Part shown: piece after piece, positions 32,548 to 43,100 of the stretch
Layout of the letters: every line of letters begins with the position of its first letter
Numbering within the stretch: position 1 is the stretch's first letter
Origin: Bacteroidaceae bacterium
GTDB taxonomy: Bacteria; Bacteroidota; Bacteroidia; Bacteroidales; Bacteroidaceae
Length of the DNA stretch: 49,768 nt
Assembly (NCBI GenBank): GCA_024398475.1
Contig: JAKSJB010000015.1
Location: 1-49,768 of the forward strand
Direction of reading: 5' to 3'
Translations under genes and position numbers: made by a program
Notes under the pieces: generated by a model
Databases searched by the model: none
The model's input: the letters and a program-made list of their open reading frames with translations, nothing else
What the model was told of the DNA's origin: nothing

Positions 32548-33441
32548 TTAGAAACCTATAACGACACCTGTTGAAATACCATGGAATTCCGGTGCGTAAT
32601 CAGTTTTGAGCACATTGCAAGGGCTATATTTTACGTAAAAACCTATATTGTCGTAACTGAGAATAGCGCGTAAATCAAGCGTAACCCTATTATGCTTCAC
32701 CTCATTGCTTTTTTCCTTATGTTTCTCCCCATCCAACTTATAGCGTGTTTTCAAACTAGCATGGGTATTGAAATTGAGAATTGGAGAAAACAGAAATGAC
32801 ACATGTTTATTAAATGAATATGCAACGGTAAACGGTACGGTAAGGCTGAACACCTTGATGCGGGAAAAGTTTGGTTTTGCTCCTTCAGGATAACCGCCAA
32901 GCGCTATTCCGTCATCCGTTTCCATGAAACGTGTATGCCCTGTCATACGATAGTTTTTCCAGTTTACACCGAACCCCACAGCATACTTCCAATGACCATC
33001 ATTACTTGGACATGCATCTATATTCAGAATGTCCAACATAAATTCCCAAGACTCTCCCATCTGCACATTCATTCCGCCAGGAGTACCAAGGCCACTGACA
33101 AAACCCACACCGAACCATGGAGTGAAATTACCATCATGCTCCGTATCGTCAGAACCAATTCCAAATGGCAGAGAAAGATTCCAATCACCATGATTCATAT
33201 TAGTTGACTCAGAATATTTCTCACCAAGAGAGAATTCTGTAGCATAGCGATAATCAGGATCACCTTCCTGTCCTTCCACAACTACGTCAATCATACTGTC
33301 AGTACGGTTTATCAACACTCTGTCGGGACGGGTTATCAACATTAAAGTAGTTTTTTCCAAAGGAGTTTCCTCCTGTGCATTTGCCGTAATTGCAAACGCA
33401 GTAGCAAGCAACATTGCTGCATAGATTCTTTTCGTATTCAT
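32548..33441 (-). CDS. Outer-membrane beta-barrel-like protein
   Basis: About 297 residues from the ATG at 33441, where MNTKRIYAAMLLATAFAITANAQ forms a signal peptide cut after ANA. A longer frame upstream is repeat sequence and is not used. The C-terminal part has alternating beta strands (YAVGFGVNWKNYRM, FSLTVPFTVAYSF, TLDLRAILSYDNIGFYVKYSP) and ends in Phe, as expected for a PorT-like outer-membrane barrel. It lies downstream of the ECF sigma operon on the same strand and may be part of its output. Confidence 0.65.
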   Translation of the reverse strand: MNTKRIYAAMLLATAFAITANAQEETPLEKTTLMLITRPDRVLINRTDSMIDVVVEGQEGDPDYRYATEFSLGEKYSESTNMNHGDWNLSLPFGIGSDDTEHDGNFTPWFGVGFVSGLGTPGGMNVQMGESWEFMLDILNIDACPSNDGHWKYAVGFGVNWKNYRMTGHTRFMETDDGIALGGYPEGAKPNFSRIKVFSLTVPFTVAYSFNKHVSFLFSPILNFNTHASLKTRYKLDGEKHKEKSNEVKHNRVTLDLRAILSYDNIGFYVKYSPCNVLKTDYAPEFHGISTGVVIGF

Positions 33442-33504
33442 ATTATGTGTATTTAATTTATTCAACTTTCGCAAGTTCCTGACTTGCTCAGTTTCAGGAG
33501 TTAA

Positions 33505-33655
33505 GTATTGTAATGCCATTAGCCATTGGCCATTAGCCATTAGCCGTTCGCCATTGGCCATTTGCTTTCTCTAAGCCTTCGGCACTCCTTTGTGAAGATA
33601 AATCTTCAGCCGTCGCAAGCGAAGATACTCAATCTTCGCCCTACTTAACTACTGT
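33505..33655. repeat. GCCATTAGCCATTGGCC tandem repeats and small hairpins
   Basis: Positions 33518-33562 hold about five 7-10 bp units of GCCATTAG/GCCATTGG. They are followed by GAAGATAAATCTTC and GCGAAGAT-ACTCA-ATCTTCGC hairpins (about 33595-33640). Confidence 0.75.
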
Positions 33656-33706
33656 CTCCTGACTACTTTTCTACTAAAAGTGAAGCCCAGCGAAACTTGT
33701 ATTTAT

Positions 33707-34192
33707 TTACTTACAAAACATTTTCCTTAACTGTTCAATTGTGGCAGTACCTTCTATATACACGCAGGTGAAGTTCTTGCTATCCTTGCGCTGATAAAGA
33801 ATGTAGCACACGTTTTCAAGAAACTTTTCGTGTTCATACAACTTTTTAGTGTCAGGATGCCTGAATCGCAGAAGGGCAAACCTTGTTTCGCCATTCACGC
33901 GCCTTATTTCCTTGTCGATAGCCACTTTCTCGTCCTCGGCAAGACAATGTTCAATGTATTGGAACGCCTTTGGCGTGGCTGTACCCTCCACACTGCGGAA
34001 GAGATTGAAGTGATACTTAGCCACCTTCTCGCCAGCCACACTGGTCACAACCTTCTGAGTCATACCCTCCTTGTGGCAATCCACTATGTCAAGGCTCTCA
34101 AACCAGCGATGCTTTTGTGCAGATGCAGTCATACTGACACCCACCAGGAACAAGAGTACAAGCAATCTGATATGTGCTGTCATTGTTTTCAT
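33707..34192 (-). CDS. Secreted protein of an ECF sigma operon
   Basis: The 161-residue protein has a signal peptide (LLVLLFLVGVSMTASAQ). The mature part of about 135 residues has no membrane helix. I do not recognise the domain. It overlaps the anti-sigma gene by 4 nt, the third gene in a tightly coupled sigma, anti-sigma, effector operon. This arrangement is common in Bacteroidales, and the third gene may be a periplasmic output or sensor. Confidence 0.7.
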   Translation of the reverse strand: MKTMTAHIRLLVLLFLVGVSMTASAQKHRWFESLDIVDCHKEGMTQKVVTSVAGEKVAKYHFNLFRSVEGTATPKAFQYIEHCLAEDEKVAIDKEIRRVNGETRFALLRFRHPDTKKLYEHEKFLENVCYILYQRKDSKNFTCVYIEGTATIEQLRKMFCK

Positions 34193-34680
34193 TTTAGCAT
34201 TTCCTTCATTTGAAGTTCAACATCGTTTTCTTCATAATCGGCAAACAAGCCACTCATGGTACTTTCCATATTAGCCATCACCACCGATTCATCAGTCACG
34301 GTATGTCCGTTCTCATAAGTAATGAACATCTCATCCTTATGGTTCATGTCCAATATCACCTTTCCTACGGCAAGCAGGAGTGCCACCGACGCTGCAATAC
34401 CAAGAGGTTTAAGCCATAAACCAAGTCTTGGCTTCGGTTTCAGTTCCACAACCATCGGTTGTCCCACAAGTTCCGTTTCATCAACAACCTTCAGTATTGC
34501 ATCATTTTCTTCCTTCAGTTGCACCATGTCGGCATAACCAGCAAACATCTCACGGTACACTTCCAAATCCTCCGGAATATCCCCTTGCTGAAAGAAAGCA
34601 TACAGCATGCGTTCCTCCTCCAATGTAGTATCAGCATCGAGGAAACGTTCAATCAATCTATGTATGTCTTCGTTTGTCAT
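34189..34680 (-). CDS. Membrane anti-sigma factor-like protein
   Basis: The 163-residue protein has an N-terminal cytosolic helical domain (IHRLIERFLDADTTLEEERMLYAFFQ) typical of Bacteroidetes anti-sigma partners. One transmembrane helix is at about 96-112 (PLGIAASVALLLAVGKVI), followed by an acidic periplasmic tail. It overlaps the sigma gene upstream and the secreted protein gene downstream by 4 nt each. It would bind the ECF sigma factor at the membrane. Confidence 0.7.
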   Translation of the reverse strand: MTNEDIHRLIERFLDADTTLEEERMLYAFFQQGDIPEDLEVYREMFAGYADMVQLKEENDAILKVVDETELVGQPMVVELKPKPRLGLWLKPLGIAASVALLLAVGKVILDMNHKDEMFITYENGHTVTDESVVMANMESTMSGLFADYEENDVELQMKEMLK

Positions 34681-35171
34681 AAAGCGGAATCTCCTTTCGT
34701 CATTTGTTCAAAAACCTTTCGTCTTGCCCTACTCAGCGACTGTCGTACAGCAACTTCACTTGTACCTATCAATGAGGCAATATCACTCATTTCCATACCG
34801 TCTATGTGTCGCATCTTCAGAATTGTCTGTTGCATAGTAGGAAGTTTGTCCACCAATGCCAGCATTCTCTCTATCAATGCATCACTTTCCGTTTCAGGTG
34901 GCGGATCGGCAACATCATATCCATCAACATCAACCATATTACACCTTCGCCGCACACGGTCAATACACAAATTTCTCACCATCACCTTCGCAAATGCATC
35001 AACGTTCCGCACAGGTTCATCTTTCAGTTGCCACAACTTGAGCAAAGCATCCTGCACAACATCCTCTGCCTCGTCCTCATCGCCAAGAATATGCCCGGCA
35101 ATAAGCAACAACTGCGGACGCAGCCTTTTTACTGTATGTGGAAAATCCGTGTTCAATGTCTGATAATTCAA
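34677..35171 (-). CDS. ECF-type RNA polymerase sigma factor
   Basis: The 164-residue protein carries sigma region 2 (LIAGHILGDEDEAEDVVQDALLKLWQLKD, about 22-50) and region 4 (MRHIDGMEMSDIASLIGTSEVAVRQSLSRARRKV, about 120-155). It is the first gene of a three-gene operon. Its target promoters cannot be read from this window. Possible targets nearby are the barrel-like gene (33441) and the DUF4421 gene upstream. Confidence 0.9.
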   Translation of the reverse strand: MNYQTLNTDFPHTVKRLRPQLLLIAGHILGDEDEAEDVVQDALLKLWQLKDEPVRNVDAFAKVMVRNLCIDRVRRRCNMVDVDGYDVADPPPETESDALIERMLALVDKLPTMQQTILKMRHIDGMEMSDIASLIGTSEVAVRQSLSRARRKVFEQMTKGDSAL

Positions 35172-35263
35172 CGTCAGGATAAATAATAAATTTCAACGTC
35201 GTTCAAATACATGACGCAACAAGATATATTTTGTGACATCAAAATACAAAAAAAATGCGTCTG

Positions 35264-36397
35264 TTATTTTTTCTTCAGGAAATTAAAGCCGATGATGTAT
35301 TTCAAGGTACCGTAGGTATTGGTAAGGCCGAACTTATGTTCACGGTAGGAATAAGTATGGAAATCCAGAACAAAGCCGGAGAACACCCTTGTGTTGTTCC
35401 AGAAGATACTTGCCCTGAACACCACATCCGTACTGATTTTTCTCAGGATGCTGTGTTCCACCTTACCCGAAATATCGGCATGGCGGTAACCGAGTGCCGG
35501 CAGCACACTCACAGCCAGCAGACAGTTGCGGCGGAATGCCCAGTTGTAGCCATATCCGAAACTTACCGCATAATCCCTGTAGGACACATGGTTGAACAGC
35601 AAGGTACTATCCACATGTTCGGCTACATAAGGAGAAAGTCGGCTAGCATCGAAATCCACCTTAGTGATATTATAGGAAAAACCCAGTTTCCATGACCCCT
35701 GATTTCTGCGCTGTACGGCATTTTCCCCGAATGCAGCCGGCCAGGAATAACGCTTATGGTTGAAGATATACTGCGCATCAATACCGAAACACTCACTTGA
35801 AAGGCCGTCAAACTCCTTATCCTCCTTCTTGAGCGGAAGATTGGTGATACCTGTAATCTCAGCCGATTTTCCCGACTTGAAGGTATAGATTTCAGCAACT
35901 ATCCTTGCAGTATTGAGAGTGAACGAATTCCTGTGATTGGTGATTTTTGAGCCACCGCGAAAATTAAGGTTCTTCACATCCGTAGAATAACCGTAACCCA
36001 AGATGCTCCAATAGACATAACCACCCAGAATAAGCGGATTGCCCGACTGAAGAGTCATACTGTTGTTCGTACCCGTATGACTTGAAGTCATGCGATAGTA
36101 GTCATGCCAGTAGGAAAGTTCTGCCTGAGTAGTAAATTCGTAGAGTTGAGGAGTGACATAATCCGTGTCGCACCCCATGAAGAAGTTGGTGACACCATCG
36201 GCAAAGTTCAGAATTTTCTTAAAGAAGGACTTTCTTGGTTTCACCTGCAGAGAATCAGCCGTACCCGTAGAATCAGCCACATACGCAACATCCGCCACAC
36301 GTGCAGAATCTGCCGCACACACGGAATCAACCCCTTCCTGAGCATTCAGAAACAGGCAGCACATCATCAGTATGCAAAACGCAGACAGTTTTTTCAT
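35264..36397 (-). CDS. DUF4421 outer-membrane-type protein
   Basis: This 377-residue exported protein starts with a signal peptide (ILMMCCLFLNAQ). It contains the DUF4421 core, including CDTDYVTPQLYEFTTQAEL, MTLQSGNPLILGGYVYW and a beta-rich C-terminal half ending IIGFNFLKKK. The family is known almost only from Bacteroidetes and is thought to form a barrel-like outer-membrane protein of unknown role. A low-complexity Val/Ala/Asp repeat (VADVAYVADSTGTADS) follows the signal. It lies 3 nt from the oxidoreductase gene, so the two are probably co-transcribed. Confidence 0.8.
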   Translation of the reverse strand: MKKLSAFCILMMCCLFLNAQEGVDSVCAADSARVADVAYVADSTGTADSLQVKPRKSFFKKILNFADGVTNFFMGCDTDYVTPQLYEFTTQAELSYWHDYYRMTSSHTGTNNSMTLQSGNPLILGGYVYWSILGYGYSTDVKNLNFRGGSKITNHRNSFTLNTARIVAEIYTFKSGKSAEITGITNLPLKKEDKEFDGLSSECFGIDAQYIFNHKRYSWPAAFGENAVQRRNQGSWKLGFSYNITKVDFDASRLSPYVAEHVDSTLLFNHVSYRDYAVSFGYGYNWAFRRNCLLAVSVLPALGYRHADISGKVEHSILRKISTDVVFRASIFWNNTRVFSGFVLDFHTYSYREHKFGLTNTYGTLKYIIGFNFLKKK

Positions 36398-36400
36398 GTA

Positions 36401-37393
36401 TCAGATATTGCCTAATATACGATCCATAACCCAATTCGTAGGAGTAGCACTCACCGAATCACAGTCACAAATACCCTTTCCGCGCAGATGATCCACAATC
36501 GACTGAATCAAAGGTTGCTGCACATACTGAGGATGTGGAATAAACAGTTCCTCACGTCCCCTGAGAGTATGCAGAGCCACAGGAGTACGGTCGAATACCG
36601 AAAAACAAATCATACCCTTGTCACCAACAATCTCAATTCGGTCGGTACGGGCACTTTCATGAGCCACGAAACACCAGGAACCCGAACCGGTAATACCGTT
36701 GTGGAAGCGGAAGCACACATTGAACGTATCCTCCACCTTGTACAATCCAGCCATGTTGGCACAATAACCTTCCGCATCGATGATCGTGCCGAACATATCC
36801 TGCAGCAAATCCAACTGATGCGAAGCCAGGTCATAGAAATAGCCACCGCCGCCGGCAATATCCGGCTGCAGACGCCACGGCAGGTTTTTCTGATTGTAGT
36901 CAAGTTCACGCGGAGGTACGGCAAAACGGATCTGTACGGACATCACCCTACCGATTTCCCCACTGTGAGCCAGTTCCTTCACCTTTTGGAAATAAGGCAG
37001 ATACCTACGGTAATATGCAACGAAACAAGGAACCCCCGTCTGTTCCGAAATACGGTTTACGCGGATACAATCCTCATAACTTGCAGCAAGAGGTTTTTCC
37101 ACATACACAGGTTTACCCGCCCGCATGGACATGAGGGCAAAGGTAGCATGAGAAGAAGGAGGAGTAGCAATATAAACAGCATTGACTTCAGGGTCGTTTA
37201 TCAGAGAAATTGGGTCAGAATAGAACCGTGGAATATTGTGGCGCTCGGCATAGTTGCGTGCCTTTTCCCCGTCACGGCTCATCACGGCAACCACCTCACT
37301 GCACTCAATCTGAGCAAAAGCAGGACCACTTTTGGTTTCGGTAGCCTCTCCGCATCCGATAAATCCCCATTTTATGGTGCTTAATGTTTGCAT
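36401..37393 (-). CDS. Gfo/Idh/MocA-family oxidoreductase
   Basis: The 330-residue cytosolic protein has the N-terminal Rossmann fold (WGFIGCGEATETKSG, with the GxGxxx motif) and the family catalytic Lys in VEKPLAASYEDC (EKP motif). The C-terminal alpha/beta domain has YRRYLPYF and HQLDLLQ. Such enzymes oxidise or reduce sugars or related polyols with NAD(P). The substrate is unknown. A -7 element (TACCTTTG, minus, 37420-37413) precedes it. It is followed by the DUF4421 gene after 3 nt. Confidence 0.88.
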   Translation of the reverse strand: MQTLSTIKWGFIGCGEATETKSGPAFAQIECSEVVAVMSRDGEKARNYAERHNIPRFYSDPISLINDPEVNAVYIATPPSSHATFALMSMRAGKPVYVEKPLAASYEDCIRVNRISEQTGVPCFVAYYRRYLPYFQKVKELAHSGEIGRVMSVQIRFAVPPRELDYNQKNLPWRLQPDIAGGGGYFYDLASHQLDLLQDMFGTIIDAEGYCANMAGLYKVEDTFNVCFRFHNGITGSGSWCFVAHESARTDRIEIVGDKGMICFSVFDRTPVALHTLRGREELFIPHPQYVQQPLIQSIVDHLRGKGICDCDSVSATPTNWVMDRILGNI

Positions 37394-37412
37394 ATAAGTC
37401 GCATATTTTGTG

Positions 37413-37420
37413 CAAAGGTA
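37413..37420 (-). promoter_or_regulatory. -7 element of the oxidoreductase gene
   Basis: TACCTTTG on the minus strand is 20 nt before the start codon. No good upstream TTTG is seen at the usual spacing. Confidence 0.5.
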
Positions 37421-37463
37421 CTAATAAATTCGCAATACATCATTCCAATTCACAATAATTTCA

Positions 37464-37471
37464 TAACTTTG
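37464..37471 (+). promoter_or_regulatory. -7 element of rlmD
   Basis: TAACTTTG matches the consensus; the upstream element is not clear. The gene start at 37494 is 23 nt downstream. Confidence 0.5.
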
Positions 37472-37493
37472 CACCAAATACACCGATTTGAAT

Positions 37494-38912
37494 ATGGGAA
37501 AAGATAAAAAGAAGTTACCAATTCTGGAAAACGTAAGGATAACAGCCATTGCAGCAGAAGGAAAGGCATTGGCACGTGTAGATGAACGAGTAGTGTTCGT
37601 ACCCTATGTCGTTCCGGGAGATTTGGTTGATTTACAGGTCAAGAAGAAGAAACACAGTTTCATGGAAGCCGTGTGCATAAACATACACGAATATTCACCA
37701 CTCCGCACCACCCCCGTATGCCAGCACTACGGCGTATGCGGCGGCTGCAAGTGGCAATGTCTGAAATATGAAGAGCAGTTGAAGGCAAAGCAGCAGCAGA
37801 TTGTTGACAATCTCACCCGAATAGGTAAGATACAGTTGCCTGAAATCTCCCCCATACTTGGCAGCGAAAAGATATTCGGTTACCGCAACAAGTTGGAATT
37901 CGGTTTCTCCAACCGCCGCTGGATGACAGAAGACGAGATACGCGATTCAGAGGAAATCAGCAACCGCAACGCATTGGGATTCCACATCACAGGCGCATTC
38001 GACAAGATACTCGACATTGAGAAATGCCACCTGATGGACGACATCACCAACCGTGTGCGCAACGAGATACGCGACTATGCCCTCCGCCACAACCTCACAT
38101 TCTACGACCTACGCCTGAACGAAGGCCTTCTGCGTTCCATGATGGTACGCAACAGCAATACCGGAGAGTTCATGGTACTCCTGCAGTTCCGTATGGAAAC
38201 CGCAGAAGACAGACAGGAAGCAATGGCGCTCCTACAGCACCTTGCCGACACATTCCCCGAAATCACCTCACTCCTGTACGTTGACAACCACAAGTGCAAC
38301 GACACCTTCGGCGATCAGGAAGTAATCTGCTTCAAGGGAACCGACCACATATTCGAGGAGATGGAGAACCTCCGCTTCAAGGTAGGACCTAAGTCATTCT
38401 ACCAAACCAATACCGACCAGGCATACAATCTCTATAAGGTAGCACGCGACTTTGCAGGACTTACCGGCAACGAACTCGTCTATGACCTCTATACCGGCAC
38501 CGGTACCATTGCCAACTTCGTAAGCAGAAAGGCAGGCAAGGTAATCGGTATCGAATACGTACCTGAAGCCATCGAGGATGCAAAGGTAAACTCACAGATA
38601 AACGGCATCGGCAACACCCTTTTCTTTGCCGGCGACATGAAGGACATTCTCAACCGCGAGTTCATAGAGCAGTACGGACGGCCAGACGTAATCATCACCG
38701 ACCCACCACGTGCAGGAATGCACCAGGACGTAATCGACACCATCCTGTTTGCAGCACCAAAGCGCATCGTATACGTAAGTTGCAATCCAGCGACACAGGC
38801 ACGCGACCTCCAGTTGCTCGACTGCGACTATGAAGTAAAGAAAGTACAGCCAGTAGACATGTTCCCACACACACAGCACGTTGAGAATGTAGTACTGCTG
38901 GAAAGAAGATAA
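37494..38912 (+). CDS. rlmD: 23S rRNA (uracil-C5)-methyltransferase RlmD/RumA type
   Basis: This 472-residue enzyme methylates uracil in 23S rRNA with SAM. The ATG at 37494 is preferred to the TTG at 37488. A TRAM domain (about 10-65) is followed by an iron-sulfur cluster site (C76, C82, C85 in VCQHYGVCGGC, with a distal Cys in EKCHLMDD). The Rossmann core has YDLYTGTGTIANF and DPPRAGMH. The nucleophile Cys lies in VSCNPATQARDL. The order is that of RlmD, but Bacteroidetes TrmA/RlmD types can be hard to tell apart. It has its own promoter; repeat cluster H follows. Confidence 0.92.
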   Translation: MGKDKKKLPILENVRITAIAAEGKALARVDERVVFVPYVVPGDLVDLQVKKKKHSFMEAVCINIHEYSPLRTTPVCQHYGVCGGCKWQCLKYEEQLKAKQQQIVDNLTRIGKIQLPEISPILGSEKIFGYRNKLEFGFSNRRWMTEDEIRDSEEISNRNALGFHITGAFDKILDIEKCHLMDDITNRVRNEIRDYALRHNLTFYDLRLNEGLLRSMMVRNSNTGEFMVLLQFRMETAEDRQEAMALLQHLADTFPEITSLLYVDNHKCNDTFGDQEVICFKGTDHIFEEMENLRFKVGPKSFYQTNTDQAYNLYKVARDFAGLTGNELVYDLYTGTGTIANFVSRKAGKVIGIEYVPEAIEDAKVNSQINGIGNTLFFAGDMKDILNREFIEQYGRPDVIITDPPRAGMHQDVIDTILFAAPKRIVYVSCNPATQARDLQLLDCDYEVKKVQPVDMFPHTQHVENVVLLERR

Positions 38913-39062
38913 AAGCCATTAGCCATTGGCCATTGGCTTTATAGGCAATAACTCGAATCCTCGAAAAATCGAAGAATCGAATCCTCGAAAAAAATCAACA
39001 ATCAACCCAAATCAAACGGCAAGCCAATGGCCAACGGCCAACGGCTAAAGGCCTTCAAAATC
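38912..39062. repeat. Mosaic intergenic repeat cluster H
   Basis: It begins at the rlmD stop with AAAAGCCATTAGCCATTGGC and TGGCTTT (a hairpin that may act as terminator). CTCGAATCCTCGAAAAATCG units follow, and then AAGCCAATGGCCAACGGCCAACGGC. The efflux adaptor gene starts right after it. Confidence 0.8.
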
Positions 39063-39069
39063 AACAAAT

Positions 39070-40137
39070 ATGAAACACACTATCATTTTTAACCTACTTC
39101 TGATTGCACTGCTCCTTGTGTCGTGCAACAGCAAAAAAGACAGCGACAAGCAAGTACAATACGTCAAGACAATGACCATCGCCGATGCCAGCAAGTTTGC
39201 AGAAGTAAACTTCCCTGGCCGCACCAAGGCAATCGACGATATAAACGTAGCATTCCGTGTGAGCGGCCCTATCAGCCGCATACTCGTACACGACGGCGAC
39301 CACGTATCGAAGGGACAGGTCATTGCCACTATGGATCCACGCGACTATCAGGTACAACTCAATGCCACAAAGGCAGAATACGAGCAGGTAAAGGCAGATG
39401 CCGAACGCATAATCGCACTCTATCAGGAAGGCAACACCACAGCATCCAACTACGACAAGGCACGTTACGGATTGGCACAGATAACACAGAAACTGAACAA
39501 CCACCGCAACCAACTTGCCGACACACAGTTACGCGCACCGATGAACGGTTACATTCAGGACGTACTTCACGAAGCAGGAGAAACCGTATCAGCCGGATTG
39601 CCTGTAATATCAATGTTCGGAAGCAGTACCCTTGAAGTAGAAATCAGCATCTCCGCATACGACTATGCCAACCGCGACCGCCTGAACAGCGCCTACTGCG
39701 TGTTCGACCTGCTTCCGGGCGAAAAGTTTCCGCTCAAGGTGGCAAGCATAAGTGCCGAAGCCAATGCCAGCCAACTCTACACCGTACGCTTTCAGTTTGC
39801 AGGACCTTACGACAGGTCAAAAATCACACCGGGCATGACCACCATCGTATATGCCACAGTAGACAACGACGCAGTAGACAACCAACTCATACCCGTATCA
39901 GCCATACTCGAAAAGGAAGGCAAGCAATACGTGTACATCTACGTCAGGGAAACAGGTACGGTCAAGATGCTCAACATAGCCGTAAAGCGTCTTCACAACG
40001 ACGGAATGGCAGAGATAAGCGCAGGACTTCACAACAGCGACGAAGTAGTCGTAGCCGGTGTACACCACCTTACCGACGGAATGAAGGTGACACCGCTGCC
40101 CAAGACAAGCAAGAGCAACGTGGGAGGACTTCTGTAA
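39070..40137 (+). CDS. RND efflux membrane-fusion (adaptor) lipoprotein
   Basis: The 355-residue protein begins with a lipoprotein signal (ALLLVSC). Its order is HlyD/AcrA-like: a lipoyl half (VSGPISRILVHDGDHVSKGQVI), an alpha-helical hairpin (about 95-150), the second lipoyl half, a beta-barrel domain, and a membrane-proximal domain near the C-terminus. It bridges the inner-membrane pump and an outer-membrane channel. The RND pump gene follows 45 nt later. An outer-membrane TolC-like gene is not in the window. Confidence 0.92.
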   Translation: MKHTIIFNLLLIALLLVSCNSKKDSDKQVQYVKTMTIADASKFAEVNFPGRTKAIDDINVAFRVSGPISRILVHDGDHVSKGQVIATMDPRDYQVQLNATKAEYEQVKADAERIIALYQEGNTTASNYDKARYGLAQITQKLNNHRNQLADTQLRAPMNGYIQDVLHEAGETVSAGLPVISMFGSSTLEVEISISAYDYANRDRLNSAYCVFDLLPGEKFPLKVASISAEANASQLYTVRFQFAGPYDRSKITPGMTTIVYATVDNDAVDNQLIPVSAILEKEGKQYVYIYVRETGTVKMLNIAVKRLHNDGMAEISAGLHNSDEVVVAGVHHLTDGMKVTPLPKTSKSNVGGLL

Positions 40138-40182
40138 ACAGGAAGTATTCATTTTTTCATTATTAAAAAAAACTGAACACAA

Positions 40183-43100
40183 ATGGGAAATTGGGCATTA
40201 AACAACACCAAACTGGTCAACTTCATAATTGCCGTACTAATCATCGGAGGACTTCTCAGTTACTACGACATGAGCAAGTTGGAAGACCCTGCCATAAAGG
40301 TACGCCAGGCAATGGTAGTCACCACATACCCCGGTGCATCCGCACATCAGGTGGAACTCGAAGTGACAGACAAACTCGAGAAGGCAATCCGCGAGATACC
40401 CGCCGTTGACAACATTCAGAGTCAGTCAATGAACGACCTGAGCCTCATCACCGTAGAGTTGCAGACAACCACCAAGGACATAGAACAGGAATGGGACATG
40501 CTCCGCCGAAAGGTGAGCAACGTACAGAGCACCCTTCCTGCAGGAGCCAATCCATCTCAGGTAAGAGACGACTTCGGCGATGTTTACGGAATGTTCTATG
40601 CACTTACCGGCGACGGAATGGACGACAAGTCGCTCTCCGACTATGCCGAACTCATCAAGCGCAAGCTCATGGACATCGACGGAGTCAGTCGTGTGGAAAT
40701 CTACGGAAAGCGCAGCCAATGCATAAACATAGAACTGTCGCAGGATAAGATGGCAAACCTCGGAGTAATGCCGATAGAAGTCATTCAGACACTCAACGGA
40801 CAGAACAAAACCGTCTATTCAGGATACTACGACAACGGAACCAACCGCGTGAGAGTAACCGTAAACGACAAGTTCAACAATGCCGAAGACATCGGCAACA
40901 TGCTCATTCAGGGACACCACGACGAGCAACTACGCATCAGCGACATAGCAGAAGTACTCACCGACTACGAAACACCCGTACGCAATTCACTGTCCTACGA
41001 CGGAGAACACGCCATAGGAATCTCCATTGCATGCCTGCCCGACCACGACATCACCAAGGTCGGAGCAAAGGTACAGAAGGAACTCGGCAAGATAGAAAGC
41101 CACATGCCCGTAGGAGTAGAATGCCACAAGGTGTTCTTCCAGCCGGAACGAGTGTCCAACGCACTCAACACCTTCCTCATCAACCTCCTCGAATCCGTAC
41201 TCATCGTAATCATCGTACTGATTTTCACCATGGGATGGAAGAGCGGAGTAGTCATCGGAATAAGTCTTGTAGTGATTGTCTTCGGTTCGTTCCTCACCCT
41301 CGGAGCATTCGACGGCACACTTCAGCGAGTATCCCTCGGAGCATTCATACTTGCCATGGGAATGCTCGTGGACAATGCCATAGTGATAGTTGACGGAGTG
41401 CTCATCGACAAGGAAAAAGGCAAGCCACAGTTGCAGGCACTCACCGACATAGGAAAGAAGACAGCAATGCCGCTCCTCGGAGCCACACTCATAGCCATAT
41501 TCGCCTTCCTCCCCATCTTCCTGAGCCCTGACACGGCAGGAGTATATGTGCGCGACCTCTTCATTGTCATTGCCGTATCACTCCTCCTCAGTTGGATTCT
41601 CGCACTCACCCACGTACCAATCATGTGCCGGCGCTGGTTTGACTGGAAAGAAGACACCGTCGCCACAAACGCCGACAGCGAGGTATCAGTCACAGACACC
41701 GACGACTCGGAAGACAGCGGCGAAGGCCTCTACACGTCGAAGGCATACATAATACTCGACCGCATACTCAACTTCGGCCTCAGCCACCGCATAGCCGTCA
41801 TCATCGGAGCCTTCGTACTCCTCGGGGCAAGTATCTTCTCCTACCGATACATCGACAAGGCATTCTTCCCCGACATGGAGTACGACCAACTCTACATGGA
41901 GTACAAGTTGCCGGAAGGAACCAACTCCACACAGGTAGAGAACGACCTGCGGGAAATAAGCGAATACCTCCGCACCCGTCCGGAAATAACCCACATCACC
42001 GCATCCGTGGGAGGTACGCCGAGCCGCTACAACCTCGTGCGCAGCATTGCCACACCGTCACTCTCCTACGGCGAACTCATCATAGATTTCACCTCACCGT
42101 CATCACTCGTAAAGAACATCAATGAGATACAGGAAGAACTCACACGCCGCTATCCACAGGCATACGTGAAACTCAAGCGCTACAATCTCATGTTCAAGAA
42201 ATACCCAATCGAGGCAATGTTCCTCGGCAGCGACCCAGCCGTACTCCATGCACTCACGGATTCAGCCATGAATATCGTGCGCAGCAGCAAGAAGATGTAC
42301 CTGCCAACCACCGACTGGGAACCACGATTCCCATCACTCACCATCGACTACAATCAGGCAGCAGCACGCAACAGCGGCCTCAGCCGAAGCGACGTAGGAA
42401 CCTCCGTCCTTGCCTATGCAGGAGGAATACCAATCGGTACGTTCTACAACGGCATAGACGCCCAGAACATCTACGTGAAGTGCGTGGACAGTCAGGGAAA
42501 GAACATCGACAACCTCCAGAACGTGGAAGTGTTCGGTATGATACCAAACATCAACGGCATCACATCGAAGGAGACACTCAGCAAACTCCTGTCCGGAGCA
42601 ATCAACAAGGACGACATAATAGAAAAACTGACCGGTACCACCCCACTCCGCCAGATAGCAAACAACATCAACGTGGAATACGAAGATCCCGTAGTCATGC
42701 GCTACAACGGTCAGCGTGCACAAAGGCTCCAATGCAGCCCTTGTCCGGGAGTAGGAACAGAAGAAGCACGTCAGGAACTCGAAGAATCACTGAAGAAGAT
42801 AGAACTGCCCGAAGGCTACACCCTCCAGTGGCAGGGCGAGAAGAAGGCAAGCGACGACTCCATGCGCTACCTCTTTGCCAACTTCCCGATGGCAGTCATC
42901 ATGATGATAATCATACTCATCATGCTGTTCCGCGACTATAAGAAACCCGCAATCATCTTCTGCTGCATACCGCTCATACTCATCGGAGTGTTCCCAACCG
43001 TACTGATTTCAGGCAAGCCATTCGGATTCGTAGCCATCGTAGGAGTACTCGGCCTTATAGGAATGATGATCAAGAACGGAATAGTACTGATGGACGAAAT

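Noticed and set aside
36488..37384. 298-aa plus-strand frame opposite the oxidoreductase gene
   Set aside because: It is antisense to a gene with a Rossmann motif and EKP motif and carries no domain.
38950..38990. CGAATCCTCG segments resembling a tRNA T-arm
   Set aside because: They are tandem repeats and lack the acceptor and anticodon stems of a tRNA.
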